64,000 nucleotides of DNA from Pseudomonadota bacterium. GTDB taxonomy: Bacteria > Desulfobacterota > Desulfobulbia > Desulfobulbales > Desulfurivibrionaceae. Positions 8,436 to 16,737 of the stretch are shown here, piece after piece. The DNA lies in NCBI GenBank assembly GCA_018830485.1, contig JAHJRQ010000011.1, positions 42,350 through 106,349 of the forward strand. Reading direction: 5' to 3'. The notes beneath the pieces were generated by a model. That model had not been told where the DNA came from. It searched no databases and saw nothing but the letters and a program-made list of their open reading frames with translations. Position 1 is the stretch's first letter; every line of letters begins with the position of its first letter. A program made the position numbers and the translations under genes.

Positions 8436-11150
8436 CTATCCGGAAATCCCCGTGCCATTGGGGGATGGGGAGGAAATCACCAATTTTTCAAGTTTGTCAA
8501 AAGTGTAGGTCGTGTCTTTTCGCAGATCGATATGTTGGGGGTCAACCGTTATTCCCGAGCCTGCCAGGCTGGAAAAATCGGCGAATGCTGTGCCTTCCAT
8601 GTCAAAATGGTGTTTGGCGAGGACGGCGAAATCATTGCCGTAAGCCCTGAAAAGCAGGGCCTGGGGATACCGTGCCTGGAGTTCGGTGGCGAATTCCAGA
8701 AAAAATCGATTTCCCCGCTCCCATCCCTGCCGCTTGTTGTATTCCAGGACGTTGGTCAGATGCAGAACATGGAGGCAACTGTATTCCTGGAGATTCCGGT
8801 TATTCTGCAGAAAGATCCGCAGGTAGTCCTCATTGTACAGCCCGGTCAGTTTGTCATTGAAGAAGTACGAAAATCTCTTTTTCTCAATATCCGTGATCGG
8901 CGCCTGGGTGATGGACACCGGGCTTGTCGTCCCTTTGAGTGCGGTGAGGGCCGCCTCGACGACTGTGGGATGAAACTGGCTGCCGGCGAGTGCGGCAAGC
9001 TCGTCCAGGGCTTCCTGGATTTTTTTCCGCGGCTTATAGATGCGGTTGGTGGTCATGGCATCAAAGGCATCGGCAGCGGTCAGGATGCCGGAGAGCAAAG
9101 GAATGTCGTTGCCTCGCAGTCCGTCGGGGTATCCGTGGCCGTCATACCGTTCATGGTGGTGGAGAATGATCTCGGCCAGTTCCTTGTACATTTCGATGTT
9201 GGAAAGCATTTCGTGGCCGGCCGAGGCATGGAGTTTGATCAGATCATAGTCCAAGGTGCTGAGTTTTCCCGGTTTGAGAAGAACCGAGTCCGGGGTGGCT
9301 ATCTTGCCGATGTCATGGAGGATGGCCGCCTTGTAAAGCTTCGCCGTCTCCTGCGGCGGAACGCCCATCTCCTTGGCGATCTGCTGGCAATACCGGGCCA
9401 CCCGTTCGGTGTGTCCCGCCGTGTAGGTGTCCCGTTGTTCGATCATGTCCACAAAGGTGAAGATCGTTTCTTCATAATTGGCGGTGCGCTCTATGGTAAG
9501 TCTGGCTACTTCCTCCCGGTGGCGAAAGGAGCCAATGGCGAAGCCAAGATCCCCTGCAAGTTCTTCGAGCATGGCGATCTCTTCCCGTTCAAACCCTTCG
9601 TGCAGCCAGGTATAGACCGTGAGTGCGCCAAGCGGTTCAGTCGATTGCCTGGTCCGCAGGGGGAGGGCGATAACCGACTGAAACCCTTTCATTTCAAGCT
9701 GATCGCGCCAGGGGGTAAAATCCTGATCTTGGTGGCGGTCATTGATCACCGTGGTGTCTTCGCGGATACATCTGGCTGTCGGGCTGTGAAAAAATGAAAC
9801 TTCCGGGACAACGACAGCATAGGGGGGATCGGCCAGGTATTTTTCGACATCGTCGGAGCTGTATATGGTCTGAATCCTGTCATCCTTCAGCAGACCGATC
9901 CAGCAGAAGCCGTAGTGCCCATGTTGGACGAATCGTTCGCAGGACTTTTTCAGCAGGACTTCCAGGTCGGGAGAGGTGATCAGTAGTTTGTTGATGTCGG
10001 CCACGGTCTGCAGGATGCCCTTGAGATAGATCTGTTGATCGAGAAGGGCGTTGACCTTTTCCGTTCGTTGCGCCACCTTGCTTTCGAGGCTGACATTGAG
10101 CAGGTCCACCTCACGTTTTTTCTTGCGCAGGCTCCGGTTGAGGAGAAGAATGTACCAGGCGACGGAGAAAACCAGGAAGACAACCGCGCCCAGAAGGGCA
10201 AATTGCCGCCAATACCGGGTGAGAACATCCGTGAGGGAGAAAGTGCCATAGTATTGATAGGGGCCGATTTTCAGATCAAAAAGGCAGTCATGCACGGGCT
10301 GATAATTCAGGGGAATGGTCCAGCCGGCCGATTGGCTGACCAGGGCCGCCGGATGGGTGCTTTCCATGGTCATCAGCGCACCGGCCACCAGGCGGGCAAT
10401 TCTGTCCGGGGTGGTTTTGGTCGCGGCCATGGGCCATTCCGGGTAGAGCGCGGTGCTGAGCAGAAAGGGGAAGCCCTGTTCGGTTCGCTGATGAAGAATC
10501 TTCAGATCCTTCAGACGGATGGTCCCGTTTTCCGCCATTCGTTCAAGGGTGTCGGTGCGGGCTGTTCCGGCGTCAACCGTCCCCGCAAGCACGGCATGGA
10601 CAACACCCTCATGGGTGCCTGCATAGCGCAAAAAGGAAAAATCGCTGAACGGGTCCATGGCCTGTTTGTGAAACTCCCGCCAGGCCACGATCCAGCCGCC
10701 GAAAGAGAGGGAATCCACAGCCATGAAGGACTTTCCCTTGAGATCGGCGAGGGTGTTGATGTCGTGGCGGCCGGTCTTGGTGAAAATCACGCCGCCAAAG
10801 GTTGTTGTCTGCTGTCCCGGGAGATTCTGGTTGATCAGGGTGGCAATCCGGCTGATTCCGGAGAGTTTCTCCAGTTCCACATAAAAAGCGGGATTGGTCA
10901 GCACGAAATCGACCCGGTTCTGTTGCACGGCCTGATGAATCTCTTTGAATCCCAGCGGGGTGATGGCGAAATGGAAATCGGGGAGTGTTGCGGAGAGGTA
11001 GTCCGCGGTTGCGGACCATTTTTCCACGGCGATATCCTCTCCGCTTTTGGCGAGGACGCCTATGGAAATGGTCTGGGGAGCCGCCCGCAGCAGGTGCGGC
11101 TGGACCAGGAGAAAGACAAGCAAGCAGGTCGTCCGGAAAAGTACAGTCAT
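8436..11150 (-). CDS. PhnD-like sensor fused to GAF, HD-GYP and degenerate GGDEF domains
   Basis: A 904-residue envelope sensor. Residues 1-24 are a signal sequence; about 26-300 match periplasmic phosphonate/phosphate-type binding proteins (PhnD family: SIGVLAKSGED, VDFVLTNPAFY, DLKGKSFM); 317-337 is a membrane segment followed by a coiled coil; about 392-545 is a GAF domain; about 560-740 is an HD-GYP domain with AGHTERVARY, the metal HD pair in LHDIGK (612-613), HHHERYDGHGYPDG (674-687). This domain type hydrolyses c-di-GMP. A final GGDEF-like fold (about 763-892) has YGND where GGDEF should be, so it is unlikely to make c-di-GMP. The ATG at 11150 is used because the frame upstream starts only with a weak GTG outside the signal peptide. 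Confidence 0.88.
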   Translation of the reverse strand: MTVLFRTTCLLVFLLVQPHLLRAAPQTISIGVLAKSGEDIAVEKWSATADYLSATLPDFHFAITPLGFKEIHQAVQQNRVDFVLTNPAFYVELEKLSGISRIATLINQNLPGQQTTTFGGVIFTKTGRHDINTLADLKGKSFMAVDSLSFGGWIVAWREFHKQAMDPFSDFSFLRYAGTHEGVVHAVLAGTVDAGTARTDTLERMAENGTIRLKDLKILHQRTEQGFPFLLSTALYPEWPMAATKTTPDRIARLVAGALMTMESTHPAALVSQSAGWTIPLNYQPVHDCLFDLKIGPYQYYGTFSLTDVLTRYWRQFALLGAVVFLVFSVAWYILLLNRSLRKKKREVDLLNVSLESKVAQRTEKVNALLDQQIYLKGILQTVADINKLLITSPDLEVLLKKSCERFVQHGHYGFCWIGLLKDDRIQTIYSSDDVEKYLADPPYAVVVPEVSFFHSPTARCIREDTTVINDRHQDQDFTPWRDQLEMKGFQSVIALPLRTRQSTEPLGALTVYTWLHEGFEREEIAMLEELAGDLGFAIGSFRHREEVARLTIERTANYEETIFTFVDMIEQRDTYTAGHTERVARYCQQIAKEMGVPPQETAKLYKAAILHDIGKIATPDSVLLKPGKLSTLDYDLIKLHASAGHEMLSNIEMYKELAEIILHHHERYDGHGYPDGLRGNDIPLLSGILTAADAFDAMTTNRIYKPRKKIQEALDELAALAGSQFHPTVVEAALTALKGTTSPVSITQAPITDIEKKRFSYFFNDKLTGLYNEDYLRIFLQNNRNLQEYSCLHVLHLTNVLEYNKRQGWERGNRFFLEFATELQARYPQALLFRAYGNDFAVLAKHHFDMEGTAFADFSSLAGSGITVDPQHIDLRKDTTYTFDKLEKLVISSPSPNGTGISG

Positions 11151-11568
11151 GGTCTGCCTGTGAAAAGGTGATAAGGCTTGGCGCGACTGGGCTCCGAGCT
11201 TGGGCACGGTTGTCCGCGGGCCGCCCTATACCCTAACACCGGGGCGGCCATGGCGTCAAGTGGCCCTCTGGGTCAGGCGAATCCGGGTGATTCAGAGGGA
11301 GGGGAGTCTTTCCCTGGCAATCGATTGGGGCGGTCGGACGTATGGCAGTCCGCTGATTCCCCTTGACAGTGCCGGGAATTTTTTTGTATTATTTCGCGAC
11401 CATCCAGCCGGGGGCAGGTATTTTTTCAAGGGGCGCGACGCCGCTGCCAAAGCAGGTGGCGGTGGGTGTGTCTGTTTCCCCCGGAATCTTCCACTGGGCT
11501 CGTCCCTGTTTCCCTCCTGCCGACTACGGACCCCAAAGAGCGCAGTGACCATCGTGCCAACTTCCTCC

Positions 11569-13206
11569 ATGCAGAAATGGCTTTTTCGCGGCGCGGCACT
11601 TCTGTTCGCCGCCACCCTTGCCGCCCTTGGCGTGTACATCTTCTGCTCGTACCGGGCGTTCTTCAGTTCCGACGCCGCCATTGCCAATATCCTGGCGGAA
11701 GAAATTGTCCGGGCCGGCGAGCTTTTTCCAAAAAACTGGTGGTATGTCAACGATGATCTCTGGGTGTTTTACAAGCATCTGCTGCTGATCCCGTGGGTCA
11801 TGGCCGGGGAAAACAGCTTTTTTGCCCATGGCGTTTCCGTTGCCGTCGTGGTCCTGATTACCATGGCGGTGCTCGCCTTGCTCCTAAGGGATCTGGGACT
11901 GTCGAAAACAGCGGCGCTGATGGGTTGCATCATTATCGGCCTGGGGTATTCGCCCCTGTATCTGCGGGAGGTTTACGGCGAGGCCGCCTACACCTGGTAC
12001 TTTGCCTTCATCATTTCCTTTCTGCTCCTGTGGCTCCGCGCCGACCGGCCGGATTCCGGAAAGAATGCGAGGCGGGCCTTGTTCGGCCTTCTGCTCGTTC
12101 TTCTCTATCTCGTGGTGCTCGAAAATCCGGTGCGGTTTATGATTTACTACGTCGCGCCGTTTTGTGGCGCTTTCCTGCTGCTTGTGTATGCGGAGCGGGA
12201 GGCGCTGCGCAGGGGCGAATACGGTGATTGGCGGGCAGCGCTTTCTGCCAAGAGCATTCCGGCGGGAGCCATTGCCGGGGTGTTCGTGCTGGGGGTCTTC
12301 TGCTATAAGGTGTTGCTCGCCGAGGTTCTCCATGCCGAAGGCGCCAATCGTGCGCTGCTGGTCCCGCTCCAGGAACTGCCTTTCCATGCCGCCTATTCGG
12401 TGCTGGGGCTGTTGCACTTCATCGGCGCTGAGTGGCAGGACAAGGTGGAATTGGCCTCCGTGGAAGGGGTGGTTTCCCTGTTGCGGTTGGGGTTCTACCC
12501 CCTGGCCCTAGTGCTTCCAGCCTACTATGCCAAGAGAAATTTTTCCCGCCTGGAGCAGGGGCAAAGATTTTTCGTGGTCCTCTCCTACCTCGGCTTTGCC
12601 CTGATCTTCTTTTTATACTCGGTGAGCACCCTGCACGAAAATGCGTACGCCGCCCGCAACAACATCAGGTATATCATTCCCTATTTGATGATGGTTCTGG
12701 TCTGCCCGGTGGTGGTGTGGCGTTTTTTCCCCCAGATCGCCAAGGCGGCGCTGGGCGTGGCCTTGGTGCTCGCAATCGTTTCCACCTGGAACAACATCTC
12801 CCCCGAGGGCTGGCGGGAGACGGCCCAATCCCGCGCCGATCTGATCACGGTTCTCAAAAAACGCGGGCTGGTCTCCGGGTATGCCCCGTACTGGGATTCG
12901 CACGTCTACACCGTGCTGAGCAAGGGCGAGGTCAGCATCCGGCCCCTTGATATCGACACGCGCGGAGTCGGCTTGTGTCTGTGGCTCTCCAGCGACCGCT
13001 GGTACGAAAAGGGCTATGCCGACGGCAAGGTTTTCTTTCTTGTGCCCAGTGAAAAGCTCGAAAACTGGGAGGATGGGTGCGAAACCCTTTCCCTGCCCCA
13101 GCCCGTCGAATCCTTTCCCCATGGCAACTACACGGTGTTTGTCTTTTCTGAGAATCCCCTTCCCGGCATCGTCGAGAAAGGGCGCGTCTGCAGAGAGGGC
13201 GAATGA
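11569..13206 (+). CDS. multi-spanning membrane protein, likely GT-C type glycosyltransferase
   Basis: A 545-residue inner-membrane protein with about 10-11 hydrophobic segments and a soluble C-terminal part (about 440-545). After the first membrane segment comes SSDAAIANILAEEI with acidic residues in the first outer loop, the pattern of GT-C transferases that use polyprenyl-phosphate sugars. I cannot name a family with certainty. The ATG at 11569 sits directly before the first membrane helix; a GTG at 11545 is an alternative start. It is the first gene of a same-strand group with GT2, WbqC, aminotransferase and a small flippase-like protein, so a role in surface polysaccharide or lipid-A decoration is inferred. 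Confidence 0.6.
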   Translation: MQKWLFRGAALLFAATLAALGVYIFCSYRAFFSSDAAIANILAEEIVRAGELFPKNWWYVNDDLWVFYKHLLLIPWVMAGENSFFAHGVSVAVVVLITMAVLALLLRDLGLSKTAALMGCIIIGLGYSPLYLREVYGEAAYTWYFAFIISFLLLWLRADRPDSGKNARRALFGLLLVLLYLVVLENPVRFMIYYVAPFCGAFLLLVYAEREALRRGEYGDWRAALSAKSIPAGAIAGVFVLGVFCYKVLLAEVLHAEGANRALLVPLQELPFHAAYSVLGLLHFIGAEWQDKVELASVEGVVSLLRLGFYPLALVLPAYYAKRNFSRLEQGQRFFVVLSYLGFALIFFLYSVSTLHENAYAARNNIRYIIPYLMMVLVCPVVVWRFFPQIAKAALGVALVLAIVSTWNNISPEGWRETAQSRADLITVLKKRGLVSGYAPYWDSHVYTVLSKGEVSIRPLDIDTRGVGLCLWLSSDRWYEKGYADGKVFFLVPSEKLENWEDGCETLSLPQPVESFPHGNYTVFVFSENPLPGIVEKGRVCREGE

Positions 13207-13218
13207 CCGTGGTTTTCA

Positions 13219-13318
13219 GCAGGAGGTTGAAAAACTCGTTTTCCGGCACCCTGCGTGCGACCCAGGGATGGATCGTGGTTGAAGAAAGCCCGGACGGCTT
13301 TTTTCAACATCCTGTTAG
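13219..13318. repeat. palindromic repeat, family B, copy 1
   Basis: A 100-base non-coding element with terminal inverted repeats: AGGTTGAAAAA at the left end and TTTTTTCAACATCCT at the right. A second copy at 16501-16737 shares the GTTGAAAAACTCGTT left end, CCTGCGTGCGA, GGATCGTGGTTGAA and GGCTTTTTTCAA..TCCTGTTAG, but is split by another element. It separates the GT-C gene from the GT2 gene. Confidence 0.75.
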
Positions 13319-13351
13319 AGCGGCACGCGTCAACGATACAGAGGAATTCCC

Positions 13352-14296
13352 ATGGACAAGCCGGTAAAGATCAGCGTGGTATCCCCGGTGTATGGCTGCC
13401 GGGCGTGTCTAGGCGCGCTCTGCGAAAGGGTTGCCGCAACCCTTGCCCCCATTGCCGACGATTTTGAGATCATTCTGGTCAACGACGCCTGCCCCCAGGG
13501 TTCGTGGGAGCAGATCCAGGCGCTTGCCCGCCAGGACCCCAGAATCAAGGGGATCAATCTTTCCCGCAATTTCGGCCAGCACTACGCCATCACCGCCGGG
13601 CTCGACCATGCCCGGGGCGACTGGGTGGTGGTGATGGACTGCGACCTCCAGGACAAGCCCGAGGAGATCGATAAGCTCTACGCCAAGGCACGGGAGGGCT
13701 ACGACATCGTTTTCGGGCAGAGGGTGGAGCGGCAGGACAGCTTTTTCAAGAGGCTCTCCTCCCGCCTGTTTTACTGGGTGCTGGAGTATTTCACCGACAC
13801 GGAGCATGACAAGACCATTGCCAATTTCGGCATCTTTTCGCGCCAGGTGATCGAAACCGTCAACCGCTTCCGGGAGCAGAACCGTTCTTTTCCGCTGTTT
13901 GTCAAGATCGCCGGCTTCAAGAGGACCCAGATCCCGGTGGAGCACGATGACCGGTTGTACGGCAAATCCTCCTACAATTTCAGCAAACTGGTCAATCTGG
14001 CCATCGACTCCATCGTGGCCCACTCCAACAAACCGCTGCGGCTCTTCATCCAGTTCGGCTTCTTCATTGCCCTGGGCAGCATGCTCTACGCCCTGTGGCT
14101 GGTGTTGAGCTATTTCCTCTACGGCGATATCACCGAGGGTTGGACCAGCCTGATGGTTTCGATGTTTTTCATGTTCGGCCTTCTTTTCGGCATTTTGGGG
14201 ATTCTGGGCCTGTACATCGGCAAGATCTTCGACGAGGTCAAAGGGCGGCCGCTGTACATCATCCAGGAAGTTGTCAATATCGAGCCCAGGTCATGA
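13352..14296 (+). CDS. family 2 glycosyltransferase (polyprenyl-phosphate sugar synthase type)
   Basis: A 314-residue GT2 enzyme of the DPM1/ArnC/GtrB type, which moves a sugar from a nucleotide donor to undecaprenyl phosphate. The catalytic GT-A domain (1-220) has VSPVYGC, the metal-binding region VVVMDCDLQDKPEEI near residue 95 and IVFGQRVERQD near 120; two membrane helices follow (about 230-255 and 265-290), as in GtrB-like proteins. It would supply a lipid-linked sugar to the GT-C protein upstream. Its stop overlaps the next start (ATGA), so the genes are translationally coupled. Confidence 0.85.
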   Translation: MDKPVKISVVSPVYGCRACLGALCERVAATLAPIADDFEIILVNDACPQGSWEQIQALARQDPRIKGINLSRNFGQHYAITAGLDHARGDWVVVMDCDLQDKPEEIDKLYAKAREGYDIVFGQRVERQDSFFKRLSSRLFYWVLEYFTDTEHDKTIANFGIFSRQVIETVNRFREQNRSFPLFVKIAGFKRTQIPVEHDDRLYGKSSYNFSKLVNLAIDSIVAHSNKPLRLFIQFGFFIALGSMLYALWLVLSYFLYGDITEGWTSLMVSMFFMFGLLFGILGILGLYIGKIFDEVKGRPLYIIQEVVNIEPRS

Positions 14297-14985
14297 AGAA
14301 GGTCGCCATTCTCCAGTCCAACTACATCCCCTGGAAGGGATATTTCGACATCATCGGCAGCGTCGACGAGTTCGTGCTCTACGACGACATGCAGTACACC
14401 AAGAACGACTGGCGCAACCGCAACAAGATCAAGACCCAAAAGGGCCTGGAGTGGATCACGATTCCGGTGCGGGTGGAATCATTGTCCCAGACGATCCTTT
14501 CGACCAGGATCGCCAATCCGGCCTGGCACAAGCAGCACTGGAAGATGCTGGCCCAGAACTACGCCAAGGCCGCCCATTTCAAGGAGTATAAGGATGTTTT
14601 CGAGGCGCTGTATCTGGGCGCCACCGAAACCTTTCTCAGCGAGATAAACCGGAAATTCATCCAGGCCATCAACGGGCTGCTGGGGATCACCACCACCATT
14701 CGCTGCTCCAGCGAATTCACCCTGGCGCCGGGGAAAAGCGAACGCCTCCTGGAGTTATGCAAGACACTGGGGGCGAGCACCTATCTGAGCGGCCCGGCAG
14801 CCAAGGACTATCTCGACGCCGCGATTTTCGCCGAAGCGGGGATCGCGGTCGAATGGATGGACTACAGCGGCTACCCCGAATACACCCAGCTCTTCCCGCC
14901 CTTTGAGCACGGGGTGAGCATTGTGGATCTGCTGTTCAACGAGGGCGCCAATGCCCCGAAATTCATGAAAGGCGTGCAACGATGA
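14293..14985 (+). CDS. wbqC: WbqC family protein
   Basis: A 230-residue soluble protein of the WbqC family, which occurs in O-antigen and other surface-glycan loci and is thought to be a sugar-modifying enzyme, though its exact reaction is not settled. Family marks are AILQSNYIPWKGYFDII at residues 5-21, FVLYDDMQYTKNDWRNRNKI near 30-48, TYLSGPAAKDYLD near 158 and a C-terminal LLFNEG. The ATG at 14293 overlaps the upstream GT2 stop by 4 bases, and the stop overlaps the next start. Tight overlap with an aminotransferase suggests that it acts on the same amino-sugar precursor. Confidence 0.85.
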   Translation: MKKVAILQSNYIPWKGYFDIIGSVDEFVLYDDMQYTKNDWRNRNKIKTQKGLEWITIPVRVESLSQTILSTRIANPAWHKQHWKMLAQNYAKAAHFKEYKDVFEALYLGATETFLSEINRKFIQAINGLLGITTTIRCSSEFTLAPGKSERLLELCKTLGASTYLSGPAAKDYLDAAIFAEAGIAVEWMDYSGYPEYTQLFPPFEHGVSIVDLLFNEGANAPKFMKGVQR

Positions 14986-16118
14986 TTCCCTTCAACAAGC
15001 CCCCGCATACCGGCAACGAAGAGCAGTACGTCCTCGAGGCGATGAAGAGCCCGCGGATTTCCGGTGATGGCCCGTTCGGCAAGCGGTGTCAGCGGTGGTT
15101 CGAAGAGCAGCTCGGCTGCCGGAAAACCCTGCTCACTCCCTCCTGCACCCATGCCCTGGAGATGGCCGCGATCCTCATCGGCATCCAGCCTGGGGATGAG
15201 GTGATCATGCCCAGCTATACCTTTGTCAGCACCGCCAATGCTTTTGCCCTGCGCGGGGCGCGCATCGTCTTCGTGGACATCCGCCCGGACACCATGAACA
15301 TCGACGAAACCCGGATCGAGGCGGCGATCACCCCGCAAACCAAGGCCATTGTGCCGGTGCATTATGCCGGGGTGGGCTGCGAGATGGACACCATCATGAC
15401 CCTGGCCGAGAAGTATGGCCTTTTTGTCATTGAGGATTCGGCCCAGGGGATGATGAGCCGCTACAAGGGCAGGCCGCTGGGGACCATCGGTCATCTCGGC
15501 TCCTACAGCTTCCATGAGACCAAGAACTACACCAGCGGCGGCGAGGGCGGGCTGCTGATCATCAACGATAGCCGCTTTACCGAGCGGGCCGAGATCATCC
15601 GCGAGAAAGGCACCAACCGCAGCCAGTTTTTCCGCGGCATGGTGGACAAGTACAGTTGGGTGGACATCGGCAGCAGCTACCTGCCCTGCGAGCTCCAGGC
15701 CGCCTACCTCTGGGGGCAGTTGGAGGTGGCGGAGGATATCAACGCAAACCGGCTCACAAGCTGGCGGGCCTACCGCGACACGCTTGCCCCCCTGGCTGCG
15801 GCCGGAGTCATCGAACTTCCGGTGGTCCCGGAAACCTGCCAGCACAATGCCCACATGTTCTATCTCTTAGTCAAGGATCTGGAGGAGCGCACCGCGCTGC
15901 TCGATCTTTTCAAGCAGTATGTGATCTGGGCGGTGTTCCACTATGTGCCGCTGCACAGCGCGCCGGCCGGGTTGAAATACGGGCGTTTTTCCGGCAGGGA
16001 TATCCATACCACCAGCCAGAGCGAACGGCTGATCCGTTTGCCGCTGTATTATGGCATTACCACGGAAGAGGTTGATACGGTCTGCGAGAAAATCACGGAA
16101 TGGAGCGGGAAAAACTGA
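14982..16118 (+). CDS. rffA: dTDP-4-amino-4,6-dideoxygalactose transaminase (RffA/WecE type)
   Basis: A 378-residue PLP-dependent aminotransferase of the DegT/DnrJ/EryC1 class. The RffA/WecE subfamily converts dTDP-4-keto-6-deoxyglucose to dTDP-4-amino-4,6-dideoxygalactose. Recognisable parts are NKPPHTGNE at the start, PSYTFVSTANAFALRGA near 73, VIEDSAQGM near 149 and SFHETKNYTSGGEGG near 176, where the Lys is the PLP-binding residue. Genes for dTDP-glucose synthesis (rmlA, rmlB) are not in the window and must lie elsewhere. ATGA overlaps on both sides tie it to WbqC and the small membrane protein. Confidence 0.92.
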   Translation: MIPFNKPPHTGNEEQYVLEAMKSPRISGDGPFGKRCQRWFEEQLGCRKTLLTPSCTHALEMAAILIGIQPGDEVIMPSYTFVSTANAFALRGARIVFVDIRPDTMNIDETRIEAAITPQTKAIVPVHYAGVGCEMDTIMTLAEKYGLFVIEDSAQGMMSRYKGRPLGTIGHLGSYSFHETKNYTSGGEGGLLIINDSRFTERAEIIREKGTNRSQFFRGMVDKYSWVDIGSSYLPCELQAAYLWGQLEVAEDINANRLTSWRAYRDTLAPLAAAGVIELPVVPETCQHNAHMFYLLVKDLEERTALLDLFKQYVIWAVFHYVPLHSAPAGLKYGRFSGRDIHTTSQSERLIRLPLYYGITTEEVDTVCEKITEWSGKN

Positions 16119-16480
16119 TGGCACATCTGTACATCTTCGGCACCATACTCTTTACGGTTTACGGCCAGTTGATCATCAAGTGGCGGGTGCCGTTTCACGG
16201 GAGCCTGCCCGGCGAGATGCTCCCCAAGCTGATTTTTCTGCTCAAGCTGTTTTTCGACCCCTTTATCATGAGCGGCTTTGTCGCGGCCTTTGTGGCCTCG
16301 CTCTGCTGGATGGCCGCCATGACCGCCTTTGATCTCAGCTATGCCTATCCCTTCATGGGCCTCAACTTTGTCCTGGTGTTTCTGGCCTCGGCGATTCTGC
16401 TCAACGAACAGGTCACCCTGTACAAGGTGGTTGGCTTGACCCTTATTGTGCTGGGAATCCTCATCTCAAGCAGGGGCTGA
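16118..16480 (+). CDS. small EamA/SMR-like membrane protein, putative sugar-lipid flippase
   Basis: A 120-residue protein with four predicted membrane helices, the size and layout of SMR/EamA half-transporters such as ArnE/ArnF, which move lipid-linked amino sugars across the inner membrane. The third helix has SYAYPFMGLNFVLVFLAS and the last ends VVGLTLIVLGILIS, both typical. The start at 16118 shares its A with the upstream TGA stop (TGATG). Position after a 4-amino-sugar transaminase and a GT2 supports a flippase role, but a cation-drug exporter role cannot be ruled out. Confidence 0.75.
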   Translation: MAHLYIFGTILFTVYGQLIIKWRVPFHGSLPGEMLPKLIFLLKLFFDPFIMSGFVAAFVASLCWMAAMTAFDLSYAYPFMGLNFVLVFLASAILLNEQVTLYKVVGLTLIVLGILISSRG

Positions 16481-16500
16481 TTTCCTCCCCCATTCTTAGC

Positions 16501-16737
16501 AGGGTGTTGAAAAACTCGTTCTTCGATGCCCCTGCGTGCGATCCAAGGATGATGGAACCCTAACAACTCGTCTCCCCGGCGAAGGCCGAGGTCCAGCCTT
16601 ATTGTAACTGCTTGAAAACACTGGGTTCCGGCCTCCGACGGAATGACAGGATATCGCGGTGTTTGAGTTGTTACATGTCCATCAAGGATGGATCGTGGTT
16701 GAAAAAAGCCAGGATGGCTTTTTTCAATATCCTGTTA
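16501..16737. repeat. palindromic repeat, family B, copy 2, split by a family C element
   Basis: The outer parts 16501-16550 and 16684-16737 match the two halves of the family B element at 13219-13318. Between them (about 16552-16690) lies a family C element matching 53498-53632 in reverse orientation. The octamer CAAGGATG occurs at both junctions, as expected for an 8-base target duplication. The stop codon of the L,D-transpeptidase gene (16735-16737) lies in the right tip of the outer repeat. Confidence 0.78.

Noticed and set aside
8430..9797. 455-codon plus-strand frame opposite the HD-GYP sensor gene
   Set aside because: It is antisense to conserved catalytic motifs and has shadow-like composition.
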